Origin: Liolophura sinensis | Lineage: Eukaryota > Mollusca > Polyplacophora > Chitonida > Chitonidae | Reading direction: 5' to 3' | DNA: 64,000 nt | NCBI RefSeq assembly: GCF_032854445.1 | Contig: NC_088295.1 | Coordinates: forward strand, 38,102,510-38,166,509 | Shown: piece after piece, positions 28,846-41,394 of the stretch | How positions within the stretch are numbered: the first letter of the stretch is position 1 | How the letters are laid out: each line of letters starts with the position of its first letter | Position numbers and translations under genes: made by a program | The notes under the pieces: model-generated | Seen by the model: the letters and a program-made list of their open reading frames with translations, nothing else | Database searches by the model: none | Told to the model about the DNA's origin: nothing

Positions 28846-29539
28846 CACTGTAAATAGTACCGATGTAAATTTTACTGTATTTTTACATCACCACAGTAAA
28901 GAATTTTGTAAAAACTACAGATGTAAATTTACAGTAAAAACTGTGGATTAAGTAACAGTTTTATCGTTGATAAGGAACTACACTTTCTGCGGGTTTCGAA
29001 CCAGCGACCTCAAATTCAAGACCCAAATCATAAGCAATACATGTCAACCATCTAGATCACTAGATCAACAGGCCTTCCACAATAATATAAGGTAGGTGAG
29101 CGGTAAACTTTACAGCGAACATGCATTACCCATCTGATGATCACAAATGACGCCACTCCCTAAGGTGAATATAACAGACAATATGGTTATGTCTGATATC
29201 TGTATATGTCTGATATATATTCACCAAAGGGAGTGTCGCCATTTGTGATCATCAAAGGGGTAATGCATATTCCCTGTAAAGTCTACCGATCAACTACCTT
29301 CTCTTTCTGTGGAAGGCCTGTTGGTAGGGTGGTCTAGACGGTTGAATGTATTGCTGACGATTTGGGGCTTGAATCTGAGGTTGAGGACTGTTACTTAATC
29401 CACTGTTTTTACTGTGAAATTACATCTGTAGTTTTTACAAAATTTTTTACTGTGGTGATGTAAAAATACAGTAAAATTCGCTGGTCCGAAAATTGCTAGC
29501 AAATTTTACTGTAAATTTACATCGGTACTATTTACAGTG
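28846..29539. mobile_element. foldback / long terminal-inverted-repeat MITE, about 694 bp
   Basis: The two ends are reverse complements: it starts 'cactgtaaatagtaccgatg' and ends 'catcggtactatttacagtg'. Complementarity continues to near the centre (about 29200), including the 'gattaagtaacag' / 'ctgttacttaatc', 'gatcacaaatg' / 'catttgtgatc' and 'aaggcct / aggcctt' blocks. The left arm has about 45 extra bases (about 28965-29010) with a tRNA-B-box-like 'gggtttcgaacc'; the right arm has a short extra piece near 29480-29505. There is no ORF, so it is nonautonomous. CACTG termini are compatible with CACTA-like or Chapaev-like families, but no target-site duplication was identified. Confidence 0.8.
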
Positions 29540-29574
29540 TAAGTATATATTTGCATTCAGACCGTCGCCCTCGT

Positions 29575-29640
29575 GATGGTGGGTGGGGGTGGGGGTGGGG
29601 ATATGGAGTGTGTGTGGGGCGGAGGGGGGGGGGGGGGCGT
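29575..29640 (+). repeat. G-run tract with G-quadruplex potential
   Basis: Several runs of three to six G separated by single T bases ('ggtgggtgggggtggggg') followed after a GT stretch by a run of about 14 G. This satisfies the usual G-quadruplex pattern on the plus strand. Long G runs are prone to assembly and length error. Confidence 0.8.
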
Positions 29641-29644
29641 CGTG

Positions 29645-31755
29645 TGGAGAGGGTTACTAATGTCTTAGCATTTACATGGACAGTTAGAAAGCATCCCCAA
29701 CTGAGATAAATTTAGAAGATCGAGGTCAGTTTTCAACTGTTATGTGTAACCATCGATGCTCTGGATTTTGCTGTTGTCTTTTACATTGTAAAATCAACTG
29801 TGCTGTTCACACCTTAAAGTAGATTGTTCGACGTCCCCCGAAGAGATTCCCATCATTTTAAGAAAAATGCAGAAAACGACTTTATGACGTCATGGCAATC
29901 AACCTCTGAAGACGTGAGCTTTTCGCAATCTTTACAACTCACAGGGGACAGTCGTTACAAACATGTAAAACATTAGCTCGATTGCTACTTTCACAGGTGT
30001 GGAGCAACTCAACTAACCCGAGTGGTCCGTCCTGTCACTGTTGATATTCCTCGTTTTCTGCTCTAACTACCTTCCCATGGACGTCCAATCCGTGTCATAC
30101 AAACCAGGCGGGATCGCGTTAGTGTCATTTAAGGTTGGGGAATATGAGAGAAAATCGGTCATAGTATTCCACAATGCAGTCGCTATGCTGAACACGCTTT
30201 TCAAGGGTCCAACGTAAATCCGTTATCTTCCAAAATATTCGCTGCAAAACAGTTTTACTTATATGATTTTCCGGGTTCCAGTTGTTGAGGCCATCTCAAC
30301 ACTTCTGAAAAACACTGGGTAGCTCTGGATTTCTTTAAGTGGAATTCGTTATCATTTTATTTTAGATATGCAGGTTACAGACCAACATAACATAAATATT
30401 CTGTGGATTATATTTTGTGTGTAAATTAAAGTTTTGGGGATCTCATACAAGTCTACACCCCGAGGCATCTTGGTTTGGGGAGGAGCTCAAATGTCACATT
30501 AACCGATGGTGGCTGAGCAAAACATATGTCGATCTTATCTACTCCACGAGAAGGAAATGCTGATTTTTTTATTATCCATGTAGCTAGTTGATCGAGAAAG
30601 ATGAGGTATCCTTCCAAGGCATCAGATATCGTGCTCTGTGTGGGTTTACAACCGACGGATTCTATGATTCTGGAGACGATTGCAAATTTCCAGGTTGTCT
30701 TCTTTGTAAGTAGATTAGCGAGAAGTTAGTAGGAGGTTTGTGAAAGGAACAGTCCCCATGCACTCATGAGCTCCATCAGTAAAAAGTTCTTTCTGGGAAT
30801 TTTTCAGAATATATCTCAGCTAATTACGTTTTTTCATCATACATAATTCGAGTGTGTATGATTTCAGTCATGGCCTCTAAGACAAGTATGTAACGTGAGG
30901 ATTAGCAAGTTTTGTGGATGACCTCAGGGGAGGTAATCGATATACGTATCATAACACTTGATTGATTCATTAACGTGACCGGCATTTGTCATCTCATGGC
31001 TGCAGCACATAAAAAGTGAACAAAACACACGGTTGTTCCACTGATAGGTAAATATTGGACGAAAATCGAATAAATATATCAAGCAAAAGCTCAAGGTACT
31101 TAGCCACAGATTTCACCTAGGGTTTGGCGGTGCATGGCGTGACTGGTGAATCGTCCAATGATTAAAAAAATATTAGTAGTAACACTGAAGAACAAAATTG
31201 GAGAGAAGAACATGAGCTAAGGCCATGCTGGCCTTCCTTGGATTGTATGAATTCACGTTTCCACATACCTACATTCAGCAAATGTGTTACCAAACTCCAT
31301 TAATTCTGTGTACTTCACATAAACATACGAGGATTCGTTATACGATATCCTCTGGAAATTTTTTCTGCTTTATATCACACTGATTACGAGGAAATCTGTG
31401 TTTTAACTCGTGCTTAAATCTTACTTCTTAATAAATATATTGCGTTCAGTCAGTTTTGATTGTGATATAATACCCAGTAGCCATAGAAGGTTCTCTCAGA
31501 AAACATCATTAGACGAGTAGCCAGACAGCGTAATAACAACGTTTGACTCTGTTTTATTGAGAACCGAGTCTATATGATTAGCTCCCCTATCATTATCCAG
31601 TCTCTCATAGTTAGGAAGATGCAGCAATATGCTTCTCTTTCATACGAAATTGTCTTTCGGTTAAGTGTTATTTTACGTTATTTGTACTTCTTTTCATCAC
31701 ATAGTAATGGAGTATTGTGACTGTGTATTAGACGCCAGCATGGCTACACCTACAA
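29645..31755. other. intergenic, nothing recognised
   Basis: No supported gene, RNA gene or repeat was seen. Confidence 0.35.
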
Positions 31756-31759
31756 TTGC

Positions 31760-31850
31760 AGCAAGATACGAATGGTCGTGGGTTTCCCCCAGGCTCTGTC
31801 TGGTTTCCCTGGTTTCCTCCCACCACAGTAATGGAATCTGGAAACTTTCC
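31760..31850 (+). mobile_element. SINE body fragment
   Basis: 'gaatggtcgtgggtttcccc', 'aggctctgtctggtttcc' and 'tttcctcccaccacagtaatg' match the body of the full-length SINE (41395-41642). Head and tail are missing, and 'ggtttcc' is locally duplicated. Confidence 0.6.
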
Positions 31851-31949
31851 TACGTATTAAATTCCTCTAAATTGGCCAATACAGCGACGGAAGTGCACAG
31901 AATTTTGTACTTTTATGTCCCGTCTTCGAAGCAAAACTCAGAGTGAGCT

Positions 31950-33400
31950 AGATAACATTAAGAATATCACATCGATTAGAAGCGAGCCGCCTTTTTTCTT
32001 TTATTGAAAGACTAATAACATTTAGGTTGTTATCCAATGTTTAATGACTAAATGTCGAAATTTGAAATGACTGATAATCAATTACCCGCTCAGTTTAATT
32101 GCTTATATGAAGGGCATGAAGGCATACTTTCAATATGTCAAATGGATATTTTGCCTTGTAATCATCAGTCAGATTAAAACCTAGAACCTTAATTCATCGA
32201 AGAGTATCTCGGTGGTGCCTTCTTTTAGCAGAGAAGTCCTAATATTCACCTTGGTTTAGTGATGCCTTATTGAAATTCCATTTTAATTTTATAATCTTAG
32301 ATGCAGCAATCTGTGGATTGGTCCCGTATCCCCTACCTTATATAGTGATGGAGCTCTTATTATAGGGCATGTTAATTGTGTTCACGTACTTGAGTATAGC
32401 TATGCAGCGCCAAACATCAGATAACATACTTAATATTGTAATGACCTTCTAGTGACACTACCAATTTAACATGTGTTATTATGTGTAGACAGGCATGTTA
32501 TAAGTTACCACATTTAACTGCACAATGTAGGTTATGTACCCTACTCTTGTAATGTTTTATTGTATAAATGGACTAGTAATTTGCCGATTAACTATTAATT
32601 GGAATATATAAAATAGTGTGTGTGACATTTAACCTTACAGTCGTTTGAACCCGTTATGTAAACAAAACGGAAAAATCTTACCTTATTTCCATTGTAACGG
32701 AGGACGCCATCTTGTGTGAATGTGAGTTAGTCTCTGTGACTCATATGACAATCTCCATATTTTTAGATATCGCAGCAAAGTATTCTTTCGTTAATGCTAT
32801 TTCATCAAATCGTTTATTAATATTCTTACATACTGAAATGTGAGGTACCCTAATTCCTCAACCTTTTCGTATATGAAAGAGCAACTTTCAGTGAAATTTA
32901 TCCGCAATTTAAATTTAATTTTTTCAGTTTGATTTTGGAGACAAAATTACATTAGTTGAATTGGCCACTTTAAGGGCTTCACAAACAGATTAATTTTATC
33001 AGTTAACACATAATAATGCACTCAGAATTTGTTTGAATAAACACCTAGCAAACATGCGAAAAGATTGAAGAATTACGGTAAGTCTGATTTTCCACACGAT
33101 ACTTTGTTTCTGGGTTTAGGATAAAGGCTACTGGCAATGTCTGAATTCAGCAATAATTGGAGGTCCTATGTCACGTGCCAAAATGATTTAAAAGGCCGGC
33201 AAACGGTGAATAGCTTCACTTGGATCGAAGTCTGAGCCACACGCACGTCAGTAAGGGTTAGATATTGACTAATAAATTTGAATATAAATACATCGTTTGA
33301 ACGAATTAGACCTTTTGTTTAATTGGTAAGCCCACCTATAGCTACTTTGTGTTTATGCTACGTTTACTGCGGTATTTGTCCCATGTTTATCCTGTTAACA
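31950..33400. other. intergenic, one YY1-like site
   Basis: AT-rich with no supported gene. At about 32701-32714, 'aggacgccatcttg' contains a good match to the YY1 core (CAAGATGGCG on the minus strand), which might mark a minus-strand promoter, but nothing else supports one. Confidence 0.3.
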
Positions 33401-33404
33401 ACAA

Positions 33405-33685
33405 GAGATAAAAGCCGGGGTTCACCCCAAGAAAAAGTCTGGGTTCACCCCAAGATAAAGTCGGGGTTCACCCCATGATAAAAGCTGGGGTTCACCCCCA
33501 AGATAAAGTCGGGGTTCACCCCAAGATAAAAGCCGGGGTTCACCCCCAAGATAAAGTCGGGGTTCACCCCATGATAAAAGCCGGAGTTCATCCAAAGAAA
33601 AAGTCGGGGTTCACCCCAAGATAATAGTCGGGGTTCACCCCAAGATAAAAGTCGGGGGCTCACCCCAAGATAAAAGACGGGATAT
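33405..33685. repeat. about 24-bp minisatellite, about 11 copies
   Basis: Tandem units of the form 'cggggttcaccccaagataa' plus 'aagt'. Length varies from 23 to 26 because of indels in the C and A runs. Each unit contains the inverted repeat GGGGTT-C-ACCCC (a 'ggggttcacccc' hairpin). The minus strand reads as an 81-codon frame of 'NPDFILGV'-like repeats, explained by the array. Confidence 0.9.
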
Positions 33686-33689
33686 TTCA

Positions 33690-34330
33690 ATACCGGTGCG
33701 TGTTACCCCATTACTTCGGAGCCAGGCTTAGAATTCCAAAACCCTGTTTTTGTTTGCCATGTTAAGCGTATAAAAGCCTATTTAATCTCATACATGTGTC
33801 ATGGGATGGTGCTTTCTGTAGTAATGCTCACGAGTGGGGAAGAGCCGATAACTGCATACATACATAAATTAATTTATATGGCGGCTCCGATGGCTACACA
33901 TAGGTAGGTCTAAACACACAGCCGTATACTTTAGGTCCATTTGTGCACATAGAGGATTTAGTAATGTAACAAATGAACTATTCGTTATGTTGTTTACCAA
34001 AAACGGATGTTATAGTTGTTTCTTTAAATCCTTGGAAACAAATTAACCCTCAAAGGAAATGCGGAACACGCGGCACTATAGAACTCATCGTGTACTCATC
34101 CTGTATTTCAGTCAGAACTGATATACGAAGAGTTGGAGTACGGGCCATCATTGCCCGGACACTGACATTAACATTATAGTTGTCGGTGAACGTAACGATG
34201 AATGGATGAATGCTTGGAGTGTAACGTCGTACTTAGCAGTTCGTTCAGTCATATAACGACTAGGAGTCAATAGGTGCTTATAAATATACTGTGTCTTCTT
34301 GTGATCTTGTGACCCATTCCGTATAAGTAC
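33690..34330. other. intergenic, nothing recognised
   Basis: No supported gene; a 68-codon plus-strand frame at 33973-34179 has no recognisable domain. Confidence 0.35.
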
Positions 34331-34334
34331 ATAA

Positions 34335-34540
34335 ATGCTGCTACCATTAAAGTATCATGCCGAAGACACCAGACATGACACCCCACCCAGTCACATAAAA
34401 CTGACACAGAGCCAACCAGTCCTGTCCCCTAACTCCAACCTCTCAGTGTTGAGCGCTAAGCCAGGCAGAAAAAAGTACCATTTTTAAAGTGTTTTGTATA
34501 ACCCCGAGTGTGATCCCGGGGTCTTCCGACTCCGTAACCA
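34335..34540 (-). mobile_element. minus-strand SINE, second family
   Basis: Shares a long block with 41742-41960: 'taaagtatcatgccgaagac', 'accagacatgacaccccacc', 'actgacac', 'ccaaccagtcctgt'. It continues into 'gtgttgagcgctaagcc', 'agtaccatttttaaagt' and a degraded B-box near 34505-34522 ('gtgtgatcccggggtc' on plus). The tRNA-like part at the plus-strand right end means the element is read on the minus strand. Confidence 0.6.
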
Positions 34541-34544
34541 TATA

Positions 34545-35805
34545 TAAAACACTACAGCACATGGAGTAAAACCAGAACAGTGTGATTGTTGTGTAAATGA
34601 TCATACGTATTCCCGGTGAAATGGGGCCTTTTGTCAGTAGGCCTCAGTCAGGGTTATTCCGAATGACAATGTATATGCTTTTGACACACGCTTAAGACAT
34701 ATGCCCGGTATTAGCATCAGTGAAAAGGTCGTCGTAGTTAGGTACATAAACACACCTGAAGGCACAGAGCTCTTAACGTGAGTACCTTCCCTTAACAAAC
34801 GACAGTATGGAGACCAGATATCTCATAGATGCGTATATTTAAACCAGACTGACATAACATGTCCATTACCGACACTGCAAGTGTAGAGCTATCTCCTATC
34901 AAGCCATTTATGTTGAATGAGGCGTAGTGAAGAAATAAGCGTCTTGCGAACACCTAAGTTTAATAACGCAGAAAATGTCAAAGGCTGGCTTTTCTAGCTA
35001 TGCCAGACATCGTCGATGGCCTTGCTTGTTGTATAACGCATCCCAAATATATAGTCATTTGTCTGTCACCTAGCGGATGCCGCATTAAAGATTAATTCGA
35101 ACGGAAACCTGTGGAAAGCTGCTCTTCGTTTACAAAAATGAGATTTACTTTCGAAAACAAACCCATAGCTTTTAGGGAATGCGAAAAGTTTTCGGTTATA
35201 TTGTTGGGTTACAATAACATTCACCAGTGTTTGTACACAAAACAGGACTAGAAAACCACCAAAATTGTATAAACACATGTTTAATACGGAACGATCGCGT
35301 AGAGAGATGACGTGGAAGTAACATCTCGTCAACACTGCACGCTGTATGTCAGAGCACGGTTTAATATTTGAACGAAAGGCTGTTTCGGAGAAAAGAGGTG
35401 CAAATTACCGGGTATTCTCGTAACTATCGGTGTCCAAGAGAGGCAATGATAGGGAAATCTGTGGAGGCTAAAATGGTCTCGGTTTCCTGATAAAACAGAA
35501 TCGAACACTGTGATTACGCCGTCTGGCTATTCGAGTAATGTGGTTTTCTTAGCGATAGCCAATAGCTATTGGGCATTTATATCACAGTCAGTTCTACCTT
35601 ATACGCTGATTAAAAGATAATATTTCAATGCGGTCCAAAATACAGATTGGTCCAATATGAAAATGACATTAAGCAGAAAATTTAGAAGACCAGACGAACT
35701 TAATGTAAATAAATAATGCTATACTAATCTCGTGGAGCATCGAGAACGGATGACAGACATGCAGTATAACACAAATGGTTACAACGGGAACCTTTGCTGC
35801 CCAAA
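34545..35805. other. intergenic, nothing recognised
   Basis: No supported gene or repeat. An 89-codon minus frame (35066-35335) has no recognisable domain. Confidence 0.35.
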
Positions 35806-35810
35806 GCAAT

Positions 35811-35996
35811 TGTGGCTTGTGTACTGTTAATATGGCTATGTGTACTGTTAATATGACTATGTGCATTGTTAATATAGCTATGTGCATTGTTAATATGGCT
35901 ATGTGTACTGTGAAAATGGCTATGTGCACTGTTAATATGGCTATGTGTACTGTTAATATGGCTATTTATACTGTTAATATGGCTATGTGTACTACT
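35811..35996. repeat. 21-bp minisatellite, about 9 copies
   Basis: Tandem unit 'ctgttaatatggctatgtgta' with a few substitutions. As 21 is a multiple of 3, both strands stay open, giving a 'MCTVNMA' heptad repeat on plus and 'MHIAILT' on minus. No sign of a real gene around it. Confidence 0.9.
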
Positions 35997-36114
35997 AAAA
36001 CACAGTGTCTACGGTTTATAGCTGAATGAATCCAGATATAAACAATGTGCGGTTTATCGATAAATACTAGTAAATCTTGAGGGAATCACCATAAGGTTTA
36101 TTGCAGACTAAATC

Positions 36115-36548
36115 CAGAGGAGAGATGAGCTTGAACACTGGACACCCCAGTGCCACATATACCTAAAATAAACCGACGTAAACCCCCACGCAAACCATAG
36201 AGAGATGAGCTTGAACACTGGACACCCCAGTGCCACATATACCTAAAATAAACCGACATAAACTCACACGCAAACCAGAGAGAGATGAGCTTGAACACTG
36301 GACACCCCAGTGCCACATATACCTAAAATAAACCGACGTAAACCCACACGCAAACCAGAGGAGATGAGCTTGAACACTGGACACCCCAGTGCCACATATA
36401 CCTAAAATAAACCGACATAAACTCACACGCAAACCAGAGAGAGATGAGCTTGAACACTGGACACCCCAGTGCCACATATACCTAAAATAAACCGACGTAA
36501 ACCCACACGCAAACCAGAGAGAGATGAGCTTGAACACTGGACACCCCA
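36115..36548. repeat. 80-bp minisatellite, 5.4 copies in an alternating A/B order
   Basis: Units start with 'gagatgagcttgaacactgg' at 36123, 36203, 36283, 36361, 36441 and 36521. Odd units carry 'cgacgtaaacccacacg' and even ones 'cgacataaactcacacg', so the true unit is a 160-bp dimer. As 80 is not a multiple of 3 and all three minus-strand frames lack stops, a 187-codon minus frame (36163-36726) reads the repeat in three different frames; its first 60 residues are unique but unrecognised. Confidence 0.92.
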
Positions 36549-36726
36549 TTGATGCGAAAGACTTGTGACATCGAGCGAGGAACGCCTTAGTAAACTGAGG
36601 CGGCGAATGCTTTTTAACGTATAGGCTTAAACTTTGTTGCTCAGCTATTTCAACCAGTTTGCGCCATGAACTGTGTATAAAATTCCTAAATTTGTGATAA
36701 AGAGTGCTGTAATGTTTCTGTTGCAC

Positions 36727-39700
36727 TTCAGTGGTCTGCTTTGATTCTTCCCATATTAATTCTATGTAGAAGACCTAATACACAGTGCCGTATCAAAAAT
36801 AATCACCTTTTTCTGCATATGTTGAATTCCAAAAAGCCGCAGTCACGTGTGAATACTGATGGATTGCATGGCATTTAACTCCTGTAAAAGTTTAATATTC
36901 TGTTTTTAATATCTATGATCTAGCAACTTGTGCCTAAGTGCGTGGACGCAATAATTGTCATTCCGGCCATCAAGCGTGTCAGAAATGCTTTATTGCTTCA
37001 GAATTCCTTCCACTGATCATGCGTTTTGTATATCCATCCGCTTTGATGCACGTCTTATCCCAGTACATACATCACTTGTCTTCAAATAGATCTAGCTCTT
37101 TATCTCTCGAGTTCAACCCCCCAGAGAGGAATATGACCTAACTGTGAAGGGAAAAGATAACAAGAAAGACATATTTTTGGTAGACATTAGACGTCTGATT
37201 GATTGTTCATAACGGATTCTCTGACAGCTATGTCGATTAGTGTCCTAGTAGCGGTGGTCTCAGCGTCTTGGCATGTATGGTGTAAAAACCTACCTAGATC
37301 GAAATAACAAAAAAGAAATATTCATTCAGAGACATGTAAGCTTATTATATCTAACATTGCATTCTGACGGAGAAGTCGTGCGATCAAATTTGGATTATGC
37401 CTTTTTGTCTCTCTGTTTGAAGAAACAAGGAAACAATAGTTACATGTACGTTAACTTCACTCTTGTATCAAAACCCCCGGAGCAAAGAAATAAATAAATA
37501 AAAAACAAAAGTTAAACTTTTTTTTACATTTAACAAACAATTCCTTGAGTCATTAGTGGCGATTGTCATTGGTGGGTCGGTCTATTTATTTAAAACAGGA
37601 AACAATATCCTGTAACATGTTAATTCTTCATGAGAAAGAAAACTGGTAATTTATATACGCTTAGCATACCATGACTATTATTAAAGGATGGCTATATTAC
37701 ATGAATTTTGCCATTTACATCTTGTTAGTGTTTTTAAATACTAATATGTGGCTTTAGTTGAAATCTGCTCACAAAGAGATTCTGTTGCGGACAAAAAAGA
37801 ACTTAAATGCTTCTCTTGTTTTACATTGTACAAAAAAGCGGCATTAATTTCGGCAACAAATCTTGTCCAGCAGTGGGTATATATTTGTATTTGTATGAAG
37901 TTTAATCATTATAAAAACTTACAAGATTACAAGATATCTCCAATCTCTCAATACCTTTAGCGAAAGACGCCATATTTATGTTGAAGTGTGGATCGATAAA
38001 GTATCGGCTATTCATTTGCAGATCGTTCGTTTTCTACGGGCATATAGTGGAAGCTGCATTTCCTAATAGGCAAGTTAAAAAAAAAGACTAGCCAGGAAGT
38101 ATAAGCTGGAAAGATTGCATGGCAAATGGAAAGAGCACGTTCTTGATGCATGTTTGACGTGATCATAACTGGTTTATATTGCCATTGGGTACAGCACAGC
38201 AAATTTAATATCGATTTCAACAAGAGCTTGCTCACGATAACGCCTAAAGGATGCACAACGTCGGAAACGCCTCCAGACTAACGGTTCACCGTGAACCAGA
38301 CAAAACTATTTCCAAGAGTAAAAAATAATTTCATCAAGACAATTTTTTGCATTGGTTGATGTGCTTTTATGAATTCCATCAAAACTGTGAACCTCGCTCT
38401 GATATGGGGAGGATATCATGCCACATGTATATATCCATTATATTTCCCAGCATTTTTGTTGCTATGAGAACTCCATAATTTAGTTTCAGTTGTGTTTTTT
38501 TTTATTGCGGGCTTACTTTTTGTATATGCTGCTTGTACATAATTTCTTTGAGTGGCGCGGAAAGTTAGCCATACCGCTGAGAATTCAGTTTCATGACTTT
38601 GTAAAGCGATTCTCAAGCGGAAGCAGGAACGCAAACAAATAAAATGCATAATAATAATTTTTATACGAATGAATATAACGCTGTCTTCACCGCATTGGAA
38701 TAACCTCTGAGCCATACGGTCGCTGACTCAAGCCCATCTCTCATTGCTTTGTCTGCGACTTTAAGTCAGGAGCTTTGTAGAACAAAAGATCTGTGGTTTA
38801 CTCCGAGCACTCCAATTCCTTCCCCGATAAACCTTTCCGCCATTCAGATAACAAACAAACAAAACATTCATGACCTTTGAAAAACTTATTTTCTACGGAG
38901 AGGTTTTTTCTACGCATGTTTTTCAAGGAGGAATGGACAGCATTTCTTCCAACACACCTGAGACTGCATGTGATTTTTTTTTTCAAGATTTCTTTATAGA
39001 ACCCATATTTGTTGGCCAACGGTGGCCGTCAATAGGTTTGCCGGCTGTGGCAGAAGCCATAGTCCAGCAGGTCGAGGAGCTATTACCAGTCACTGCTCTT
39101 TATGACTTGGGGGTAATCATTGCATGTGTTACCGGAGTTTTTTCTGTGACGGAATCTCTTCTCTCTCCAGCATCGCGTTCAGGATTGCTGCTCGACTTTT
39201 AAATCCCTGCCCTGATCTTGGAAAGACATTGTCAAAAAGCCGGGAAGCCTTTTTACGTGAGTTCTGGGAAGAAATCAATGTTTTATTGGTGCAATAGATC
39301 AACGCAATCCTCTTTGGGAGGATTGCACATCATCAAAGTCGCGCCAGTTTGTCGCCAACGCTTCCAAGAGACGTTAACGCATCAGTTTGTGTGGACAGAG
39401 AGCGGCATTAAAGGGCTAACACTGTCTATGAGTCAGGGCACGCGGCAGGCATGGTTACTTTTAATCTGGGTAGTCCCCAGGGAGTTCCCACTATCGGAAT
39501 GTCGTTAGTTTTAATCACACGAGACCTCTGGTGATTAATGTGGAATTTCGCCACCTGTCAGCCCATACTTTTTTCATTGTAATAGCTTGACTCGGCTCCA
39601 AGGGGTATTCGCAATGATTAAGATGATCTCTCCACGCCACTGGGTTCCCGGGGAGCCACAAGGTTCCAAATGTCTTCAACAATTATATTGATCATTCAGA

Positions 39701-39935
39701 TTCTTGCCCCAAGTTGTATCAACCTACAGTCAGGTGAATCCGTTTGGGAAAACGTGAAAAGTTGGTAAGGAAATAAGAAAACAAACGGGTCATGAGTAAA
39801 TGTGAATTTTCTTTAAATTTGCATTTTTCAGGATCCTATTCCCACGGAGATCCACAGTACCGATATACCTTACGACTGAAATGCAGCATTTCTTTGGGTT
39901 AAACGGGTATTTACTGGCACATTTGTATTTGACTT
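36727..39935. other. intergenic, nothing recognised
   Basis: AT-rich DNA with several 60-110-codon open frames (37273-37497, 38416-38715 minus, 38870-39202 plus, 39218-39508 plus). None has a recognisable domain, and none has convincing promoter or splice context. Confidence 0.35.
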
Positions 39936-39939
39936 ACTT

Positions 39940-40090
39940 ATTTAATTGACTAGTGTTTTAAGCCACACTCAAGAATATTTAAATTTAGGACGGCAGGTAG
40001 ACATGGTGGGCGAAACTGGACACAGCCCAGGGAACACCAGCAACAACCCGTAGGTTTCTAGAAGATCTTCCTACGTACGGCATTCGTATT
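39940..40090 (-). mobile_element. diverged minus-strand SINE
   Basis: On the plus strand it reads as the reverse complement of the SINE 3' half: 'ttaattgactagtgtttta', 'actcaagaatattt', 'gacggcaggtagacatggtg', 'ctggacacagccca', 'aacccgtaggtt' and 'cttcctacgtacggc'. The order and spacing match the element at 41395. Confidence 0.6.
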
Positions 40091-40094
40091 GGAA

Positions 40095-41320
40095 ACCTAT
40101 ACTGCTCAGTAATAATCAGAAAACATGAATCCTTATTTGGGCAGTAAGGACTTTTTGAGTTCGAACAACTAGAAGTGTGTTAACTACGCGATGCCAGCAT
40201 TCAGTAAACATTATATGATAACAGAAGTGCATACATGGTAGTCAAAACACGAGGCTTATCTTGGAGTCCGACATTTGAACTCTCTTCATGCTCGAAAGGT
40301 TGTAAATTTATTTTCAGGACAATGCATGCACACCGGCAACGCTTTGAAGTGACCGTCTTTTTGTGTTCTTTAAATTCAAAAATTCAAGTTTGAATCTCAA
40401 TGGCGTAAACTTCCGTTTAACAATAAGTGCGGCATTTTTTCTTGAATTTCCACTTCAAACAGTCAAATGGTTGAGACGTATGTGAAAAAATACACAAGCT
40501 GAAAGCTTGTTGACGTCTGACCTTTCACCACACAAAATGAGACTTATAAACATAGATCAGAATCGTATCACGTAGGCTATTTCCGGAAACGAAAAGTTTT
40601 GCTTGGCTGAAGTGTTTTAACGAAAACTGAAGCGTTTGCCTATTGTGCAAATAGCCGACGTTTCGTATCCGGAATTAAGGCATAATATAGAACTATTGTT
40701 TTACCAGAAATGCGTTTCTCAGACACACTGTCGCCTCGTTCATTTCTGGATTTCCTTTTCCGAACATTTTTATGGCGTTAATAAATGCAGAGCAGTTCCC
40801 ACTCACGTTGACTTTCTCACAAACCCATCTCCGTGTCGGAGAATTCGTGCCGATTGCTGCCCTTGACATCGTTACAGCAATAAAAGCCTGAGGTTTTCAC
40901 AGAATGGATAGGCTGCAGTAAAAAACTTAACCTGAATCAGATCTGTCTGACAGGCATAGAATTCTGAGCTCAGAGATCTTTTAAGTGTGAAGTTTCGTTA
41001 CCTTGAAGTTAACCTAGTGCTTTCGAGTTTCCTTTCAGTTATGGGTTAAATGATAAGGAAATATCATACATAAAATGTATTGCGATAAAAATAGTTTGGA
41101 GCTGAATGTCTGCAATATAAAAACGTTGCAATTTGCAAGTAAGACAAATCAACAACAAACGCGGCCATCTGAAAACAAATTCTACAATTCACCAATAAAC
41201 CGTCAATCCACCATCATACATGAATGCATGTTTCGGGTTATACGTCATACATAGCAATTCTTTCAATTATATGACGTCGAGGAGTCATTATGTGTGCATA
41301 TACTAAATTATACGTATATA
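40095..41320. other. intergenic, nothing recognised
   Basis: No supported gene or repeat; the 76-codon frame at 40636-40866 is unrecognised. Confidence 0.35.
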
Positions 41321-41324
41321 ATGT

Positions 41325-41370
41325 TTGATTGGTGTTTTACGTCGAGATTAAGATTATCTTACTTATGTGA
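41325..41370 (-). mobile_element. SINE tail fragment, minus strand
   Basis: 'ttgattggtgttttacgtcg' is the reverse complement of the SINE tail, followed by a degraded 'atcttacttatg'. It sits just before the full-length plus-strand copy, so two elements lie head to tail in opposite orientation. Confidence 0.5.
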
Positions 41371-41394
41371 AGGCTTCCTCTCAAAATATGATAG

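Noticed and set aside
28965-29050. tRNA-like sequence on the minus strand inside the foldback element
   Set aside because: It has a B-box-like motif but no complete cloverleaf; treated as part of the element.
33445-33690. 81-codon minus-strand repeat frame
   Set aside because: Explained entirely by the 24-bp minisatellite; no start context or flanking coding signal.
38870-39202. 110-codon plus-strand frame
   Set aside because: No recognisable domain, interrupted by a poly-T tract coding for a Phe run, and no promoter or splice context.
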